From Pedobacter steynii (GTDB taxonomy: Bacteria; Bacteroidota; Bacteroidia; Sphingobacteriales; Sphingobacteriaceae): a stretch of 64,000 nucleotides of DNA. Both the position numbers and the translations under genes were made by a program. Below the pieces are notes generated by a model. That model saw only the letters and a program-made list of their open reading frames with translations. It was not told where the DNA came from and made no database searches. Shown here in pieces: positions 28,438 to 38,212 of the stretch (positions within the stretch are counted from its first letter, which is position 1; each line of letters starts with the position of its first letter). The stretch is taken from contig NZ_FNGY01000016.1 in assembly GCF_900103665.1 (NCBI RefSeq), forward strand, positions 93,932 through 157,931, in the 5' to 3' direction.

Positions 28438-30470
28438 CGCTCAGTTTCTACTTTAAACAAACCCTTGTATTTATTGCGCAGACCCTCCGCTTGTTCGGGA
28501 GAAAGCAACACAAAGTTCTCATCAAGTAAATCCTGACGAAAAAAGTTACTGTCCTCGGGTAAAAAGTAAATGCCATAAGGAATACCTGCTTCCAAAAAAG
28601 CTTTGTTAATGGTGTTGATCATCAGATTGTTCTCCCAGGTCTGTCCTTCATTCTCTACTTTAAATTCATATTTCTTTTCCTTACAACGGAAAGAAAAAAC
28701 CAACATTTCCTGGTCGGCATCTCCTTTTTCCGGAACCTTTTCATAATCGGCTACATATGCTGTAAGCACGTCCTTGTCCGTCTGCAGCAATCCTTTAATG
28801 CTCAGGTTTACCTGATACAAAAAACGCTCGAAAGTCCATGCTCCTCCCCCTGAGTTAAAAGCATTGGGAAGTTCTAATAACAAATTAGAAACAGATACCG
28901 GATTTTTCTCTCTGAATGTGGCAATGAGCTGCATGCGCTGCGCTTTATTTTTCAGGATGCATGAGGCCAGAAAAAAATCAACAGCTTCCGTAACCTGTGC
29001 ACGTGTGAATCGCTGTGTCAGGTCATAACGTTCCCATGCGGTGTAGCTATAATCTCCGGGAGTACCGTTATAACAAGGGCTGATCTTACTTGCCATATAT
29101 ACATTTCTGGCAAAAGCTTCCTCTTTCTCGTTCAGCAGGGTCATCAGTATTGTTCCTGGTTCCTGGGATTCATAACCTGTAAACAGACCATGTTGTGTAA
29201 AGTACAGCCGACGCGGATCTTTCTGGTCTTCCAGGTAATGGTTCAAAAATTGAAAGTTCTGGGGCAAAATCCAGCTTTCTAATTCCCGCTCCTTTATCAT
29301 TTCTTTATACAGAATATCATTGATCTTCACGTAAATATAAAACTGCCGGTTGTTCGGATACTTCATTTGGTCTTCCGCTTCGTCTTTTAACACATGAACT
29401 TCAAGAGCTGAATATTTGAAATTCAACAGTCTTGATGCCTTTTGCAAAACCAACTCGTAAAGCTGCTTTATTTTATCTGTGGGAATCTGGCCATAATCAT
29501 CCCTCGTCATGTAATCAAATGGTTTGATCTCCGTTTCGTAATCCAGGCTCAGGTAGTTTTTGGTCGTTAAGGCCAGGTCATTGATGTTCAAAAGGGTATC
29601 TCTTTTGTAATTTTCAACCAGTTTCGTTGCAGCAGTTTTGTTTATAAAACCACTGGCAATAAGGCTGTCTAACAGGGAAATCTGTTGTTGCCGGTAATAA
29701 GGAAATTTATCATGGTAAGTGATCAGCGCTCTGATGTCGTCCATCATCCGGCGCTGACTTACCGAAGAGATGATTTCCTTTCCGTTATTGAACTTATCCT
29801 CCATCCTGGTATCTGCAGCATCGAGCAAACCTGCTTTTTTAAAGATAGCCAGCCATCCTAAATAAGGCTTAACCTGCTTCACCCGTTCCTCCTCCAGCGC
29901 TTTCGTATCTTTATCGAAAGAAACACTAAACTCAATGGTGCTGTCCCTGTAAAGCGGTTCCATCGCCGGGCCAAAATAGGCCCCAAAACGATCGGCTAGT
30001 ATTTTTGTAGAATCAGTACCAGAACGTCCGTCACGATAAAAACCGGCGGCAGTATATAGGAATTGGAAAACATCCGTACGCGTTGGAAAATTAGTGGCAA
30101 GGAAACGCTCCTCCCTGATGGCGTATTCCTTTTCAAAATCAGGTTTTAAATTTAAGAGGGAATCAAAGTAGCTGATGGGAAAAATTCCCCGGCCAGGAAG
30201 GATATCGGTATAATCATTGAGAAAATAGACAGAAGAATTGGCCTCATCCAAAAAAGCCTTATGGAAGCCTTTGTATACTTCCAAAGGTTTTTTCTCCGCA
30301 AACCTGAGCAATTCGGCCTTTCCCTTTTGGGTTAACAATTGCTGATCGGTGAGTGATTCTGCAATACGGTTCAGTTCATCTGCCGATAGACGCTGTGCAA
30401 ATCCAACATGATGCAGCAGCACAAGTAAAAAGAGTATCGCCCCGATACGGGCAGGGATTTTAGCACTCAT
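28434..30470 (-). CDS. Large secreted protein of unknown function
   Basis: I use the ATG at 30470; the TTG one codon earlier is less likely. The product is about 678 residues with a signal peptide (ending near ...HHVGFAQ). It is mixed helical, with many charged residues and a central stretch 'YDLTQRFTRAQVTEAVDFFLASCILKNKAQRMQLIATFREKNP'. No motif I can assign. It lies divergent from the DUF922 gene (105 bp), so a shared regulatory region is possible. Confidence 0.7.
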   Translation of the reverse strand: MSAKIPARIGAILFLLVLLHHVGFAQRLSADELNRIAESLTDQQLLTQKGKAELLRFAEKKPLEVYKGFHKAFLDEANSSVYFLNDYTDILPGRGIFPISYFDSLLNLKPDFEKEYAIREERFLATNFPTRTDVFQFLYTAAGFYRDGRSGTDSTKILADRFGAYFGPAMEPLYRDSTIEFSVSFDKDTKALEEERVKQVKPYLGWLAIFKKAGLLDAADTRMEDKFNNGKEIISSVSQRRMMDDIRALITYHDKFPYYRQQQISLLDSLIASGFINKTAATKLVENYKRDTLLNINDLALTTKNYLSLDYETEIKPFDYMTRDDYGQIPTDKIKQLYELVLQKASRLLNFKYSALEVHVLKDEAEDQMKYPNNRQFYIYVKINDILYKEMIKERELESWILPQNFQFLNHYLEDQKDPRRLYFTQHGLFTGYESQEPGTILMTLLNEKEEAFARNVYMASKISPCYNGTPGDYSYTAWERYDLTQRFTRAQVTEAVDFFLASCILKNKAQRMQLIATFREKNPVSVSNLLLELPNAFNSGGGAWTFERFLYQVNLSIKGLLQTDKDVLTAYVADYEKVPEKGDADQEMLVFSFRCKEKKYEFKVENEGQTWENNLMINTINKAFLEAGIPYGIYFLPEDSNFFRQDLLDENFVLLSPEQAEGLRNKYKGLFKVETER

Positions 30471-30575
30471 CAATTATTTTTTTATAGGTATAGATCAGGA
30501 TTCTGTAGCAAATTAGCCAAATATTTCTACGGATGAACAAAGCTTCTATTGCTATTTTTTATTTCTTTGTAAAAT

Positions 30576-31145
30576 ATGAGCGTTTCCCTCAAACAAATTT
30601 ACATTCCTGCATGGATCATCGTCATCCTATGTGTTTTTAATCCGCAGCAAGTCTTTAGTCAGCAAAACAACCTGGACAGAATCGCATTGAGATGGGACTC
30701 ATTTCGTAAGGTGCCCAACAGCAAACGTCCTTTTATTGCTTATACTGCCCATAAGACCATGCATAAATATAGGGCCACACAACGCGGAAATCAACTCTCC
30801 CTTAAATTTGAGGTGGGCGTCACACTGGATACGCAGCAAAGCTTTCTGGATCCTAACAAATTAAAAACGCTGGATGCTCCGGGCAAAAAGGCATTGCTAA
30901 ATCATGAACAGGGACATTCTGATCTTGCCATTATCTATGGCAGAGTCCTTTATAGCCGTTTATCCAAAGGAGAATACAGCATCGCCGGCTATAAGAAAGA
31001 AGTGAAAAGCATTTACGATTCGGTCATGAAAGAACTGGCCCGGCTCAATATAAAATATGATATGGAAACCGAGCATGGCCAATATGAAGAAGAGCAGCAA
31101 AAATGGGATTTGTATTTTAAGAAGGGGCTCGAAGGAAAGTCTTAG
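30576..31145 (+). CDS. DUF922 secreted protein, putative Zn-dependent protease
   Basis: 189 residues with a signal peptide (about 1-28, ...QQVFSQ). The centre carries 'KKALLNHEQGHSDLAIIYGRVL', a HExxH-type zinc motif (H-E-Q-G-H), as in DUF922 proteins that are predicted periplasmic metalloproteases. The N-terminal 'FIAYTAHKTMHKYRATQRGNQLSLKFEVGVTLDTQQSF' is also family-like. Protease activity is inferred from the motif. The gene ends inside the first copy of the 20-bp tandem repeat. Confidence 0.78.
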   Translation: MSVSLKQIYIPAWIIVILCVFNPQQVFSQQNNLDRIALRWDSFRKVPNSKRPFIAYTAHKTMHKYRATQRGNQLSLKFEVGVTLDTQQSFLDPNKLKTLDAPGKKALLNHEQGHSDLAIIYGRVLYSRLSKGEYSIAGYKKEVKSIYDSVMKELARLNIKYDMETEHGQYEEEQQKWDLYFKKGLEGKS

Positions 31146-31222
31146 CCTTGCAATAGCTACTTTAACCTTGCAGTAGCTGCTTTGCTTCGTGGTAGCTACT
31201 TTAGCCTTGCAACAGTTGCTTT
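31144..31222. repeat. Four tandem copies of a ~20-bp unit between convergent genes
   Basis: Read on the minus strand, consensus AAAGYAGCTAYTGCAAGGYT, repeated at 31222-31203, 31202-31184 (19 bp, most diverged), 31183-31164 and 31163-31144. Two adjacent copies differ at only three positions. The first copy encodes the last codons (KQLLQG-stop) of the LytTR gene, and the last overlaps the stop of the DUF922 gene, so the gap is built from duplicated 3'-end sequence. Confidence 0.8.
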
Positions 31223-31938
31223 AGCAAGTGTTTATAGTTTTTCCCCAAAGGCAGTTGCGTCGCATTTTTCAGGTATATCGTATTTCCTTCAATGTAATGC
31301 ACAAACTTCTTGTTTAAGATATAGGATTTATGAATCCTTACAAAGTTTTCTGCAGGAAGCTGACTTTCAAAACTGCTCAAAGTTCTTGGCGTCAGGAGAA
31401 ACCGCTGTTCTTCCCAAACTTTTACATAATTCCCCAGGCTTTCCAGATAACAGATTTCATCCAGGCGAAGCAGCACAAATTTCTTATCAGACTTGATATA
31501 GATCTGTCCTGGTTCAGTAACCGGGTTTGGAACTGGATTTGAAAGCGTGCTTGCTGTTGCGATGCCGGCACTGCTTTTTAAAGTATGCTCTGCAAGTGCC
31601 CGGTTTACAGCTTTTAAAAACCGTTCAAAGCGAAAGGGTTTTAACAGATAATCACAAACATCCAGATCGAAACTCTCCAAAGCATGTTCTTCATAGGCAG
31701 AAGTAATGATGATCAGCGGGCGCTGTTGTAATGTTCTTAAAAAATCCAGGCCGTTTAGCTTGGGCATCCGGATATCCAGAAAAATGAGGTCTACCGTATT
31801 TTTGCTTAAAAACTCCAGTGCTTCTGTTGCCCGGTAACACTGTCCGATGTTCGCTAAAAAAGAGACATCTGAAATGTATTTCAAGATCACATCGTGTGCC
31901 AGAGGTTCATCATCAACGATTAAACAGCGCATGCTCAT
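31201..31938 (-). CDS. LytTR-family response regulator
   Basis: 245 residues: a receiver domain with the acidic pair DD9-10, phospho-acceptor D55 in 'LIFLDIRMPKLNGLDFL' and the conserved Lys in 'LLKPFRFERF'; a linker rich in Ser, Thr, Asn and Pro (about 130-150); and a LytTR DNA-binding domain ('LDEICYLESLGNYVKVW', 'FVRIHKSYILNKKFVHYIEGN'). It overlaps the sensor kinase stop by 4 bp, so the two are coupled. Target genes are unknown; the divergently transcribed ABC/M1 genes lie next to the pair. Confidence 0.92.
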   Translation of the reverse strand: MSMRCLIVDDEPLAHDVILKYISDVSFLANIGQCYRATEALEFLSKNTVDLIFLDIRMPKLNGLDFLRTLQQRPLIIITSAYEEHALESFDLDVCDYLLKPFRFERFLKAVNRALAEHTLKSSAGIATASTLSNPVPNPVTEPGQIYIKSDKKFVLLRLDEICYLESLGNYVKVWEEQRFLLTPRTLSSFESQLPAENFVRIHKSYILNKKFVHYIEGNTIYLKNATQLPLGKNYKHLLKQLLQG

Positions 31939-33431
31939 AACAGGTTCAGGTATAATTCAGCCTTAAAAATAGACTTATTTATTTCTGTTTTCAGCATGTG
32001 TTCGCCAGGATATAACAAGGCCAGTCTCCTTTCCAGATTCATCAGACCAATGCCCGGCGTTTTTCCCGCCACTGGTTGCTCAAATGAATTTTCACAGCTG
32101 AAATAAAGGGTTCCGGCTTTACATTTCAGGAAGAGCTTCAATACGGCCCCCTCTTCGGCGGGCTCGATGCCATGCTTAAACGCGTTTTCTACGAAAATGA
32201 TCAGCAATAAAGGCGCGATGGGCTGGTCTTCATTGTCGATCTCAGTCACAAATTCTAAAGTCAGGTTTCTCCTCAGGCGAAGCCGCTGCAACTGTATGTA
32301 ATCCTGAATGTATTTTACTTCTTCCGCAATTCCCACCAAATCTTCTTTCCCTCTGTAAATCACATAACGCATCAGTTCAGAGAGCTGGAGAATGCTCTCC
32401 GGTGCTTCTTTTGCCTGCTGCAGACTCAATGCATACAGGTTATTCAGTGTATTGAAGAAGAAATGAGGGTTCAGCTGCTGTCTCAGCAAATCCAGTTCGG
32501 TCTGTGTTTTTTCCTTTTCCAGCGCAACGATCCGGCTGTTTTGCCTTGCCCATTGCAGGGCCAGTACGATGGGCAAACTGACCACCATGATTCCTGCCGC
32601 CGAAAAAGCATTTTCCATTTTAAAAGGATTACTGGAAATGGTTTCTCCCATAAGGCTGTTGATCGGCAGGCTGATTAAAAACTGCCCAAGGACAGGATAT
32701 AAAAAGGCCACTGTTGCCAATACACTCAGCGCATACATCACCCTTCCCTGCTCCTTTAGGATTCTGGAAACCAGGAAATGACTGTTGATATAAAACAACA
32801 GGTAACCACATAAATACATCAGCAGAAACTGAAAGCTATAACTCAGGAAAGTCCAGAAATGATGGAAGATCAGGCGGAAGTTCAGTTCCAGGTAGATGAG
32901 GAGGTATCCCTTTTCCAGGTACTCCGGCTTTTCCAGCGAAGAAACGCCCATTGCCCCCAGAATCACCGAAACCAACACCAGACTGAGGAGAATGGCACCG
33001 TCAAGATCCAGCTTTTTCAACCAGTTCACATGCTTTACCTGAAGCTGAAAATAACGGTTAACCTCCAGTATCACTTCAAGTACCAGGGCCAAAATACCAG
33101 ATACAAAAATAACACCTTCAAAAAAACCCCAGGGTTTTAGCCAGATCGTAAACAGCGTGCTGGCAGGCAGGCAAAGACCAAAACAAATCAGCCAGTATCC
33201 GATATAACGTTTCCTGTTTAAGTTGGCCTTTAACCGGCTTTTATGCCAGGAAAAGAACAGCGCAGGAAGCTGAGCCAAACCAAAAACAAGGATTCCTTTT
33301 AAATAGTTGCCCCAGCTGGAATCGGCCTCTTCCAGATTGTAGAGAATGGCAATCCAAAGGACCAGGCCCACAAAAAAAAGGAATTCCTGATGCAGCAAGC
33401 CCCGACCTGATTTAACTGACAAATTATTCAT
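31935..33431 (-). CDS. LytS-type membrane sensor histidine kinase
   Basis: 498 residues with about eight or nine hydrophobic segments in the first 300 residues, then a His_kinase/HATPase pair. The phospho-acceptor is H323 in 'QLNPHFFFNTLNNLYAL'; ATP-binding motifs include 'LLLIIFVENAFKHGI' and 'GIGLMNLERRLALLYPG'. It belongs to the YehU/LytS class that pairs with LytTR regulators, and is encoded directly upstream of its regulator with a 4-bp overlap. Signal unknown. Confidence 0.9.
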   Translation of the reverse strand: MNNLSVKSGRGLLHQEFLFFVGLVLWIAILYNLEEADSSWGNYLKGILVFGLAQLPALFFSWHKSRLKANLNRKRYIGYWLICFGLCLPASTLFTIWLKPWGFFEGVIFVSGILALVLEVILEVNRYFQLQVKHVNWLKKLDLDGAILLSLVLVSVILGAMGVSSLEKPEYLEKGYLLIYLELNFRLIFHHFWTFLSYSFQFLLMYLCGYLLFYINSHFLVSRILKEQGRVMYALSVLATVAFLYPVLGQFLISLPINSLMGETISSNPFKMENAFSAAGIMVVSLPIVLALQWARQNSRIVALEKEKTQTELDLLRQQLNPHFFFNTLNNLYALSLQQAKEAPESILQLSELMRYVIYRGKEDLVGIAEEVKYIQDYIQLQRLRLRRNLTLEFVTEIDNEDQPIAPLLLIIFVENAFKHGIEPAEEGAVLKLFLKCKAGTLYFSCENSFEQPVAGKTPGIGLMNLERRLALLYPGEHMLKTEINKSIFKAELYLNLL

Positions 33432-33635
33432 AAACGCATAAAGAACTATAAAGGAAGGCTGAATATGTTGGAACTACAAATCTTAATGACGAACGTCCTG
33501 ATTTTAATGATGAAGGTAAAAGAATGCGAATATCAGTCAATAATAGCCGTTCATCACGACACTCCACTCCTTCCTCACTTATAATTCTTTAGCATTCCGA
33601 TCTCTGCTAATTTACGTCCCAATCATATCCATAAA

Positions 33636-34541
33636 ATGATGTACAGACTGCAAATCATCCAGCTCAGTAAGAGCTATAGCAAAGGGATCAAAGCTTTAGA
33701 CAATGTTTCCCTGAATATTTCCAATGGCTTATTCGGGCTTCTGGGACCTAATGGTGCAGGTAAATCCTCGTTGATGCGAACCCTGGCCACCCTGCAGCGT
33801 CCCGACAGCGGGCAGGTCTTATTTTCCGGGACAGACATTCACCTTCATCCCCAGGAGCTGCGCAGTCAGCTGGGTTACCTGCCTCAGGATTTTGGTGTCT
33901 ATCCCCGAATTTCCGCAATGGATTTACTGGACCACCTTGCGCTGCTAAAAGGTTTGTTAAACAAAAGAGAGCGAACACAACAGGTGATGGCCTTATTACA
34001 GCAAACCAATCTGTATGAGGTCCGCAAACAGTCGGTCAGCACCTTTTCCGGAGGGATGAAACAACGCTTTGGCATTGCCCAGGCGCTACTGGGAAATCCA
34101 CAGCTGATCATCGTAGATGAGCCTACCGCCGGACTGGATCCACAGGAACGCAACCGCTTTCATGACCTCCTGAGCGAGATCGGGGAACAGGTAGTGGTCC
34201 TGCTTTCCACCCATATTGTAGAGGATGTGAAAGACCTCTGCCCTGAAATGGCGGTGATGGCCCGGGGTAAAGTGATGCTTCAGGGAAAACCTGCGGAGTT
34301 AACAGAAACGCTAAAGGGACAGGTCTGGCGTAAAACAGTCTCCAAAGAAGTATCAAAAGTCTACCAAAATTCTTTAAATGTGATTTCTACCCGAAGCTTA
34401 ATGGGCAAAACACAATTACATGTATTGGCAGAAAGCTGTCCGGACACGGGATTTGAACCTTTTTATCCAGGTATGGAAGAGGTCTATTTTTCTGCTTTGT
34501 TTGGCGCACAGGGAGCCGGAAAGGAAGGAAACCAATGTTAA
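33636..34541 (+). CDS. ABC transporter ATP-binding protein
   Basis: 301 residues. Walker A GPNGAGKS (37-44, K43), Q-loop in 'LGYLPQDFGVYP', signature 'STFSGGMKQRFGIAQ', Walker B 'LIIVDEPTAGLDP' and the switch His in 'LLSTHIVEDV'. C-terminal extension of about 80 residues. It overlaps the permease/peptidase gene by 7 bp and forms its energising subunit. The LytS/LytTR pair lies divergently upstream. Confidence 0.93.
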   Translation: MMYRLQIIQLSKSYSKGIKALDNVSLNISNGLFGLLGPNGAGKSSLMRTLATLQRPDSGQVLFSGTDIHLHPQELRSQLGYLPQDFGVYPRISAMDLLDHLALLKGLLNKRERTQQVMALLQQTNLYEVRKQSVSTFSGGMKQRFGIAQALLGNPQLIIVDEPTAGLDPQERNRFHDLLSEIGEQVVVLLSTHIVEDVKDLCPEMAVMARGKVMLQGKPAELTETLKGQVWRKTVSKEVSKVYQNSLNVISTRSLMGKTQLHVLAESCPDTGFEPFYPGMEEVYFSALFGAQGAGKEGNQC

Positions 34542-37500
34542 GGTCTATGCTTTGGTTTGAGCTGAAGTATCACTTTAGCCAGATTACGTTTAAGATTGCT
34601 GTGCTGTTGTTTTTCCTATTGGGAATCCTATCCACTACCTTGAATTTTGGCAGTGAAGAAGTGCATAAAAATGCACCTTACGTGGTCAGCACCATGGTAA
34701 GCCTGTTAGCTTTGTTCTCTATTTTTGTGAGCACCCTATTCTGCGCAAATGTGGTATTGAGAGATACCACTTATAAAATGGAATCCCTCTTGTTTACCAC
34801 GGGAATTAAACGCCTGCCTTATTTCATGATCAGAATTCTGGGCCTGGTCATTTCCGTATTTATGATCCTGGCAATTGCAGTGCTGGGGCTATTTATGGCT
34901 TCATTGTTTCAGGATCCTGCTCAGCTTGGTCCTTTTAAACCGGCATACTTCCTGCAGCCACTTTTTGTGCTGGCACTTCCAACGGTAGTACTGATCAGTA
35001 GTCTCCTTTTTGCAGTGGCCATCCTGAGCAGAAATGTGAAGCTTGTTTACGTATCCGGAGTTCTGCTTTATGTGTTATACTTACTGGGCTCTATTCTTGG
35101 AAACTCTCCCTTAATCGCCAATTCCGCACTAAAGCTGACAGAACCGGATCTGCTGACGGTCCTGGCGGACCCTTTCGGACTGGCTCCGTTTTTTCAGGAA
35201 ACACGTTCCTGGACAATCGCTCAGCGCAATGAACAACTGTTTGGACTTCAGGGCGATTTTCTGCTGAACCGCCTGGCCTGGACGGGAGTTGCATTATTGC
35301 TCCTGGCAGTCAGCTACCGGTATTTCAAATTCCGTGCCTCCTCAGATGCAAAAAGTAAAGCTCCGAGGGAAAAAACACAAGTGTTTGATAAGGTCTGGTA
35401 CAGAAGACATCAGGTCCAGCCTTCGGGAAAAAGCTATTACCGGGCAATATTCCGGAAACAACTCAAACTGGAGATCAGCGCGGTATTTAAACATTTTCCT
35501 TTTTTCCTGATGTTACTGATCTGGGCTTTTCTGATGGCGATTGAATTAAAGGACCATCTTTTCAGCGGGTTTTATGGCATCCATTCCTACCCGGTTGCCG
35601 AAAACATCATAGAACAACTGATGGCGGTCCGTCCGGCAATGTTACTGATCGTCTTTTATGCGGCCGAACTGATTTGCCGGGAACGGAGCGTAAACATACA
35701 ATCCCTGATTTACAGCAGTCCGGCGCCAAACCTGATTTTCTGGGCTTCCAAGGCGCTTACGCTTGGTCTGATGGTGATGTCCATCATCAGTCTGAATATT
35801 GGCATTGGGATCGCCACACAGCTTTTCAACGGGCAGTTTAGCATTGACCTGCCGGCTTACCTTTCCCTGTACTATTACGCAGGCCTGCCTTTATTTTTGT
35901 TTGCCTTGCTGGTGGTATTTATCCAGACTTTAATCCCCAACAAATACCTGGGTATGATGGTCAACCTATGTGTTGCCGGATTGATTTCATTTAGCCGAAG
36001 TATAGGAATTGAGCATTACCTGTTGCGTTATGCAAGTGTTCCCCGCCTGGAATATTCTCAGCTGAACGGCTTTGGGCATTATGCAACCGCTTTCAACTGG
36101 TATATGATTTACTGGACGGCTTTTGCCCTGCTCCTTTCCCTTCTGACCATTTCGATGTGGCAGAACGGCAGACAACATAGTTTTAACGAACGCCTGAAAT
36201 CCATTGGAAAACACCAAACAAAAACAGGCCGACTGGTTTTCCTGCTAAGCCTGGCGGTATGGCTCGGCTCGGGAGCTTACATTTATCATCAAACGAACAT
36301 CATTGGAAAATACAAAAGCAGTTTTGCGCAACAGGACTGGCAACTGCGCTATGAAAAAAAATATAAAGCAACGGACAGCCTTCCCCAACCGATCATCAGG
36401 GCTGTAAAAACTCAGATCGCCCTTTACCCTGAAGATCAAAAATACACCCTCAGTGGCAGTTACCTGATGAGGAATGAATCGGAAAAGCCAATTTCAAAAG
36501 TCTGGGTCAACATAGATCAGGAGGTGCATACGGCGAAAGTTGACATTGAAGGCGCTACCAAACAGGTCCATGATGCTGAATTTGATCAGTATTGGATTTC
36601 TCTGAAACAGCCTTTATTACCTGGTGCGAGCCTAACAATGCAGTTTTCTATGGAAGTGATCCGTTCGGGATTTATGCCTTTTAACAACGAAAACTCCCTG
36701 CTCAAAAACGGAAGTTATATTGAGCTGGAAAAGTACCTGCCCTCAATTGGCTATAACAGCGGAAATGAAAGTGATGATCTCATTGCCAGGAAAAAAGCAG
36801 GACTACCAGAAGTACAACCCATGACCAACATTCCCGATCAACAGTACCATTTAATCGATTATGAGAGTACGATTTCTACCCTTCCGGACCAGTATGTAGT
36901 GAGCGTAGGAACTTTACAACGCAGCTGGACAGCAAACAAACGCAGGTATTTCCATTATAAAACCGGGAAACCGGTTAATTTTATGCTGGCCTTCAGCTCG
37001 GCAAGGTATACCCAAGCGAAAGCACTGTACAAAGACATGGAGCTGACCGTATTTTATCAGGAAGGACATGAATATAATGTCCCTGCCATCCTGCAGGGCA
37101 TGAAAGATGCGCTCGACTACGGTAACGAACATTTCAACCCCTACCCTTTAAAACAACTTAGTTTCGCAGAAATTCCGCAGTATCGCGGAGCGGCAACGGC
37201 CTATCCCGGAGTATTGTTTGGCTCAGAAAAGATCATGTTTCTAAGTGACTACCGGGATACTTCCAAAGTGAATTATACTTATGCAACTACAGCACATGAA
37301 ACGGCACATCAATGGTGGGCGCATCAGTTATCTCCGGCCAATGCTCCCGGCGCCGCATTCCTTACCGAGTCTTTGGCAAAATATACAGAGGCCAAAGTAG
37401 TCGAGCATCGTTTTGGAAAAGCCTACTTAAGTCCTTATTTAAAAGCCGATAACCTATTGTATTTCAACATGCGCAACATGTCTAACCAGGAATTACCTTT

Positions 37501-38068
37501 GGCAGTAACCACAGACCAGGCCTTTGTTCGTTACCAAAAAGGCGGACTCAGCCTGTATGCAATTTCTGAAGCCATTGGAGAAGCGCAGTTCAGCGCGGCT
37601 TTACGCCGGTTATTGGATAAACATATGGCTCCGGAAAGGAAAGCTTTGGCAGAAGACCTGATACAGGAGTTGTATGTTGGCGCATCGGCCAACCAGAAGC
37701 AAGGTATTGACGAAGCCCTGAGGAAGGTCATTACCTATTCACTAAAAATCAAACCGTTAAAGACTAAACGGTTAAAAGATGGCCGATACAGCGTCACCCT
37801 TCAGGTCAATATTGATAAAAACGAGTTACAGGCATCCGGACAAAAGCCGCTACGGGTCAGCGAAGATTTTGACATCGCCTTTTTTGACCATCAGCCAGGA
37901 AGCTGGGACCAGCGTCCAAACCCCTTTTATCTTCAAAAACACCATTTCAGCAAAAAAGAGACAGTCGTGACCATTATTCTTAATCAAAAACCCAAATCAA
38001 CGGGAATAGATCCTTACGGTTATGTTTTAGATGAAGACCAAAGGGACAATATGCAGGAGGTCAAATAA
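34535..38068 (+). CDS. ABC-2 permease fused to an M1-family aminopeptidase domain
   Basis: 1177 residues. The N-terminal half holds two sets of TM helices (about 15-265 and 320-600) of the ABC-2 type. The C-terminal half is an M1 peptidase-like domain with zinc motif H921-E-T-A-H925 and the downstream Glu in 'FLTESLAKYTEA'; the HExxH-to-Glu spacing is one residue longer than usual by my count. This fusion is well known in Bacteroidota and is predicted to process or export peptides, but the substrate is not established. It pairs with the ATPase just upstream. Confidence 0.9.
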   Translation: MLRSMLWFELKYHFSQITFKIAVLLFFLLGILSTTLNFGSEEVHKNAPYVVSTMVSLLALFSIFVSTLFCANVVLRDTTYKMESLLFTTGIKRLPYFMIRILGLVISVFMILAIAVLGLFMASLFQDPAQLGPFKPAYFLQPLFVLALPTVVLISSLLFAVAILSRNVKLVYVSGVLLYVLYLLGSILGNSPLIANSALKLTEPDLLTVLADPFGLAPFFQETRSWTIAQRNEQLFGLQGDFLLNRLAWTGVALLLLAVSYRYFKFRASSDAKSKAPREKTQVFDKVWYRRHQVQPSGKSYYRAIFRKQLKLEISAVFKHFPFFLMLLIWAFLMAIELKDHLFSGFYGIHSYPVAENIIEQLMAVRPAMLLIVFYAAELICRERSVNIQSLIYSSPAPNLIFWASKALTLGLMVMSIISLNIGIGIATQLFNGQFSIDLPAYLSLYYYAGLPLFLFALLVVFIQTLIPNKYLGMMVNLCVAGLISFSRSIGIEHYLLRYASVPRLEYSQLNGFGHYATAFNWYMIYWTAFALLLSLLTISMWQNGRQHSFNERLKSIGKHQTKTGRLVFLLSLAVWLGSGAYIYHQTNIIGKYKSSFAQQDWQLRYEKKYKATDSLPQPIIRAVKTQIALYPEDQKYTLSGSYLMRNESEKPISKVWVNIDQEVHTAKVDIEGATKQVHDAEFDQYWISLKQPLLPGASLTMQFSMEVIRSGFMPFNNENSLLKNGSYIELEKYLPSIGYNSGNESDDLIARKKAGLPEVQPMTNIPDQQYHLIDYESTISTLPDQYVVSVGTLQRSWTANKRRYFHYKTGKPVNFMLAFSSARYTQAKALYKDMELTVFYQEGHEYNVPAILQGMKDALDYGNEHFNPYPLKQLSFAEIPQYRGAATAYPGVLFGSEKIMFLSDYRDTSKVNYTYATTAHETAHQWWAHQLSPANAPGAAFLTESLAKYTEAKVVEHRFGKAYLSPYLKADNLLYFNMRNMSNQELPLAVTTDQAFVRYQKGGLSLYAISEAIGEAQFSAALRRLLDKHMAPERKALAEDLIQELYVGASANQKQGIDEALRKVITYSLKIKPLKTKRLKDGRYSVTLQVNIDKNELQASGQKPLRVSEDFDIAFFDHQPGSWDQRPNPFYLQKHHFSKKETVVTIILNQKPKSTGIDPYGYVLDEDQRDNMQEVK

Positions 38069-38080
38069 ATAAAATTTTCG

Positions 38081-38122
38081 TAGCTATCGGAAGCCGGGCA
38101 AATGCTCAGGTCCCGGTAGCTA
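38081..38122 (+). terminator. Hairpin after the ABC/M1 operon
   Basis: Stem TAGCTATCGG / CCGGTAGCTA (one G-T wobble) 13 bp after the stop codon, with a 22-nt loop that can form a smaller GC-rich pairing. No long T tract follows. Confidence 0.5.
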
Positions 38123-38212
38123 ATTTCGTCCAAATTCGCTAACTTTCCAGCTTCCCTGCTTTTAACAAAAACATAGAAAACTCCGGCAGGGAAAATTAAA
38201 GTTCAGCAATAA

